Position numbers and translations under genes: made by a program
Part shown: positions 4,614 through 5,531 of the stretch, one piece after another
How positions within the stretch are numbered: position 1 is the stretch's first letter
How the letters are laid out: every line of letters begins with the position of its first letter
Assembly: GCA_030610915.1 (NCBI GenBank)
Contig: JAUWQS010000133.1
Span: forward strand, 1-5,531
Length of the DNA: 5,531 nucleotides
Source: Pseudomonadota bacterium
Lineage (GTDB): Bacteria > Desulfobacterota > Syntrophia > Syntrophales > JADFWA01
Reading direction: 5' to 3'
The notes under the pieces: generated by a model
What the model was told of the DNA's origin: nothing
The model's database searches: none
Seen by the model: only the letters and a program-made list of their open reading frames with translations

Positions 4614-4847
4614 ATGAGAACAATTCAAATGACCCTTGATGATGATCTTGTCAAAACGGTTGACCGCGTTTCGAAGCAACTTCGCACAAGCCGTTCTGCT
4701 TTCACACGAAAGGCGCTTCGTGAGGCGCTTGCCCGCTACAACCTTGAGCAAATGGAGCGCAAACACCTCCAAGGGTACGAGCGGCGCCCAGTTGCTGCCG
4801 ATGAGTTTTCGGTTTGGGAAACAGAGCAAGCCTGGGGTGACGAATGA
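4614..4847 (+). CDS. Ribbon-helix-helix antitoxin, MazE-like partner of MazF
   Basis: This 77-residue protein has a ribbon-helix-helix fold of the CopG/Arc type in its first half: strand RTIQMTLDDDL (2-12), helix A around VKTVDRVSKQL (13-23), turn RTSRSAF, helix B TRKALREALARY (31-42). The second half, with ERRPVAADEFSVWETEQAWG, is acidic and probably wraps the toxin. It should bind the 30-bp dyad upstream and neutralise the toxin encoded next. ATG at 4614 is chosen over the in-frame TTG at 4599 because AAGGTG lies about five bases before it and the TTG falls next to the operator. The 3' end overlaps the toxin gene by ATGA, indicating translational coupling. Confidence 0.85.
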   Translation: MRTIQMTLDDDLVKTVDRVSKQLRTSRSAFTRKALREALARYNLEQMERKHLQGYERRPVAADEFSVWETEQAWGDE

Positions 4848-5155
4848 AACACGGCGAAATACGTTGGTACAAGTTTTTAAAGCCGGACAAAAAGAGGCCG
4901 GTTCTTATCCTGACACGAGATTCAGTGTTGGAATATCTTGGTGAAGTAACTGTCGCACCCATTACAACTATAGTCCGCAATATACCATCCGAAGTGTTTC
5001 TTTCGAAGGCCGACGGCATGCCCCGAGATTGCGCTGTCAACTGTGACCACTTGCAAACTGTTTCGAAGGGGAAAATCGGATCATTGATCATGTCCTTGCC
5101 TCTGGGAAAGATGGTTGATGTCGGGCGGGCAGTCCGCTTTGCCCTCGATGTTTGA
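4844..5155 (+). CDS. MazF/PemK-family endoribonuclease toxin
   Basis: This 103-residue protein matches the MazF/PemK/Kid family: GEIRWYKF for the first strand, KKRPVLILTRDSV carrying Arg18, VTVAPITTIVRNIPSEVFL carrying Thr41, and the later DHLQTVSKGKIG block. Established for the family: these toxins cut single-stranded mRNA at short sequences, with an Arg and a Thr/Ser in the active site at the positions seen here. The length is normal and no disruption is seen, so it should be active. Cleavage specificity cannot be read from the sequence. The ATGA overlap with the antitoxin gene gives the usual antitoxin-first order, and GGGGTGA before the start serves as ribosome site. Confidence 0.92.
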   Translation: MKHGEIRWYKFLKPDKKRPVLILTRDSVLEYLGEVTVAPITTIVRNIPSEVFLSKADGMPRDCAVNCDHLQTVSKGKIGSLIMSLPLGKMVDVGRAVRFALDV

Positions 5156-5198
5156 GACGGGAACGGCCAACCTGTCAGTTCCAGGTGACAGCCAGAAA

Positions 5199-5271
5199 CA
5201 GCGCCCGTTTTTATTCAAGGATATTGGGGATGGGGTAAAAGAATAACAGTCGGGAATAAAGGGCGTTGCTG
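5199..5271. repeat. Inverted repeat with matching GTT interruptions after the toxin gene
   Basis: CAGC-GCCC-gtt-TTTATTC (5199-5216) pairs with GAATAAA-GGGC-gtt-GCTG (5254-5271). Fifteen bases pair per arm, each arm carries an unpaired GTT, and the loop is 37 bases. The stretch 5156-5306 has no gene. The fold lies about 45 bases past the toxin stop codon and could end the operon transcript or be a mobile-repeat remnant. Confidence 0.45.
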
Positions 5272-5288
5272 AGCAAAACAAATAAATC

Positions 5289-5302
5289 TGTCCCCTGTCC
5301 CC
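5289..5302. repeat. TGTCCCC tandem repeat, REP-type end
   Basis: Two copies of TGTCCCC in tandem follow AATAAATC. I recall AATAAATCTGTCCCC-type motifs as ends of repeats associated with REP-associated tyrosine (Y1) transposases, but no transposase is visible here. The repeat stops one base before the TGA that opens the truncated frame at 5307, so it marks the break point of that gene. Confidence 0.4.
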
Positions 5303-5306
5303 TTGA

Positions 5307-5531
5307 AAAGCAATCGGTCGCTCGAGACGAACAGTGGACTCCTATATAGCCGATCTCAAGGCCGCGACACAGTTGGACATCGACCTCAAGATATACCGCA
5401 TGAACCGCCTCGGCATCCCCCAAGACAGGCTTGCAAAGAGATTGAACGTGCCCCAGCAGACAATATCAAGGCATTTACCCAAAATGCCAGGATTGGCAAA
5501 ATGGGTAAATAGCGATTTATCGAAAGGCTTC
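5307..5531 (+). CDS. ParB-like/helix-turn-helix protein, 5'-truncated and cut by window edge
   Basis: The frame opens after TGA at 5304-5306 and runs off the right edge (75 codons). It reads IGRSRRTVDSYIADLKAATQ, LDIDLKIYRMNRLGIPQDRL, AKRLNVPQQTISRHLPKMPG and LAKWVNSDLSKGF. This contains two helix-turn-helix segments (RSRRTVDSYIADL, and DRLAKRLNVPQQTISRHLPKM). I recall this arrangement from proteins in which a ParB-type nuclease domain precedes these helices and, in some members, a DNA methylase domain follows. The expected N-terminal domain is absent: the region upstream holds the TGTCCCC repeat and a stop. The only likely internal start is GTG at 5334. The gene is probably a 5'-truncated remnant; the state of its 3' part is not visible. 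Confidence 0.65.

Noticed and set aside
5156..5275. A second attC site after the MazF gene
   Set aside because: GTTGCTG at 5266 does not fit GTTRRRY and no clear RYYYAAC partner pairs with it; only the simple inverted repeat is kept.

Overview
The window reads as bacterial accessory DNA: two intact chromosomal-type genes in the middle, flanked by gene remnants, palindromic repeats and small toxin-antitoxin-like modules. Base composition is moderate and A/T-rich between genes. The repeat types (self-complementary GC-rich hairpins, TGTCCCC tandem repeats, attC-like foldbacks), the IS3-type element and the gene types suggest an environmental, probably anaerobic, Gram-negative-type bacterium such as Desulfobacterota or Planctomycetota. 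The sequence cannot fix the phylum.

Left third (1-1490). The window opens inside the left end of an IS3-family insertion sequence whose orfA runs off the left edge on the minus strand (1-134). A long stretch follows with folded, mostly non-coding DNA, including an 11-bp inverted repeat beside the IS end and nested hairpins at 246-341. A 37-residue, lysine-rich protein gene lies on the minus strand (520-633). Next is the remnant of a DUF4143 ATPase gene on the minus strand (848-1070). It stops exactly at a 229-bp non-coding element (1071-1299) bounded by imperfect 20-bp inverted repeats and packed with hairpins.

Middle (1491-3768). A transglutaminase-like cysteine-protease-fold protein and a COG2509-type FAD-dependent dehydrogenase are separated by one base on the plus strand, so they are probably co-transcribed. 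The last codons of the dehydrogenase gene are made from a 20-bp GC-rich palindrome that looks like an invaded intergenic repeat.

Right third (3769-5531). Two bicistronic small-gene modules follow, each with a 4-base ATGA overlap. The first is an unnamed approximately 80-aa protein plus a DUF2283 protein, driven by a promoter placed so that the mRNA may be leaderless. The second is a ribbon-helix-helix antitoxin plus a MazF/PemK toxin, with a nearly perfect 30-bp dyad covering its -10 box, a strong candidate for autoregulation. Between them lies a 127-bp foldback resembling an integron attC site. Both modules are preceded by the same GTTGGGCGA, so the first module (about 645 bp) may be an integron gene cassette without a visible integrase. 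The window ends in a 5'-truncated ParB-like/helix-turn-helix protein, broken next to a TGTCCCC repeat.
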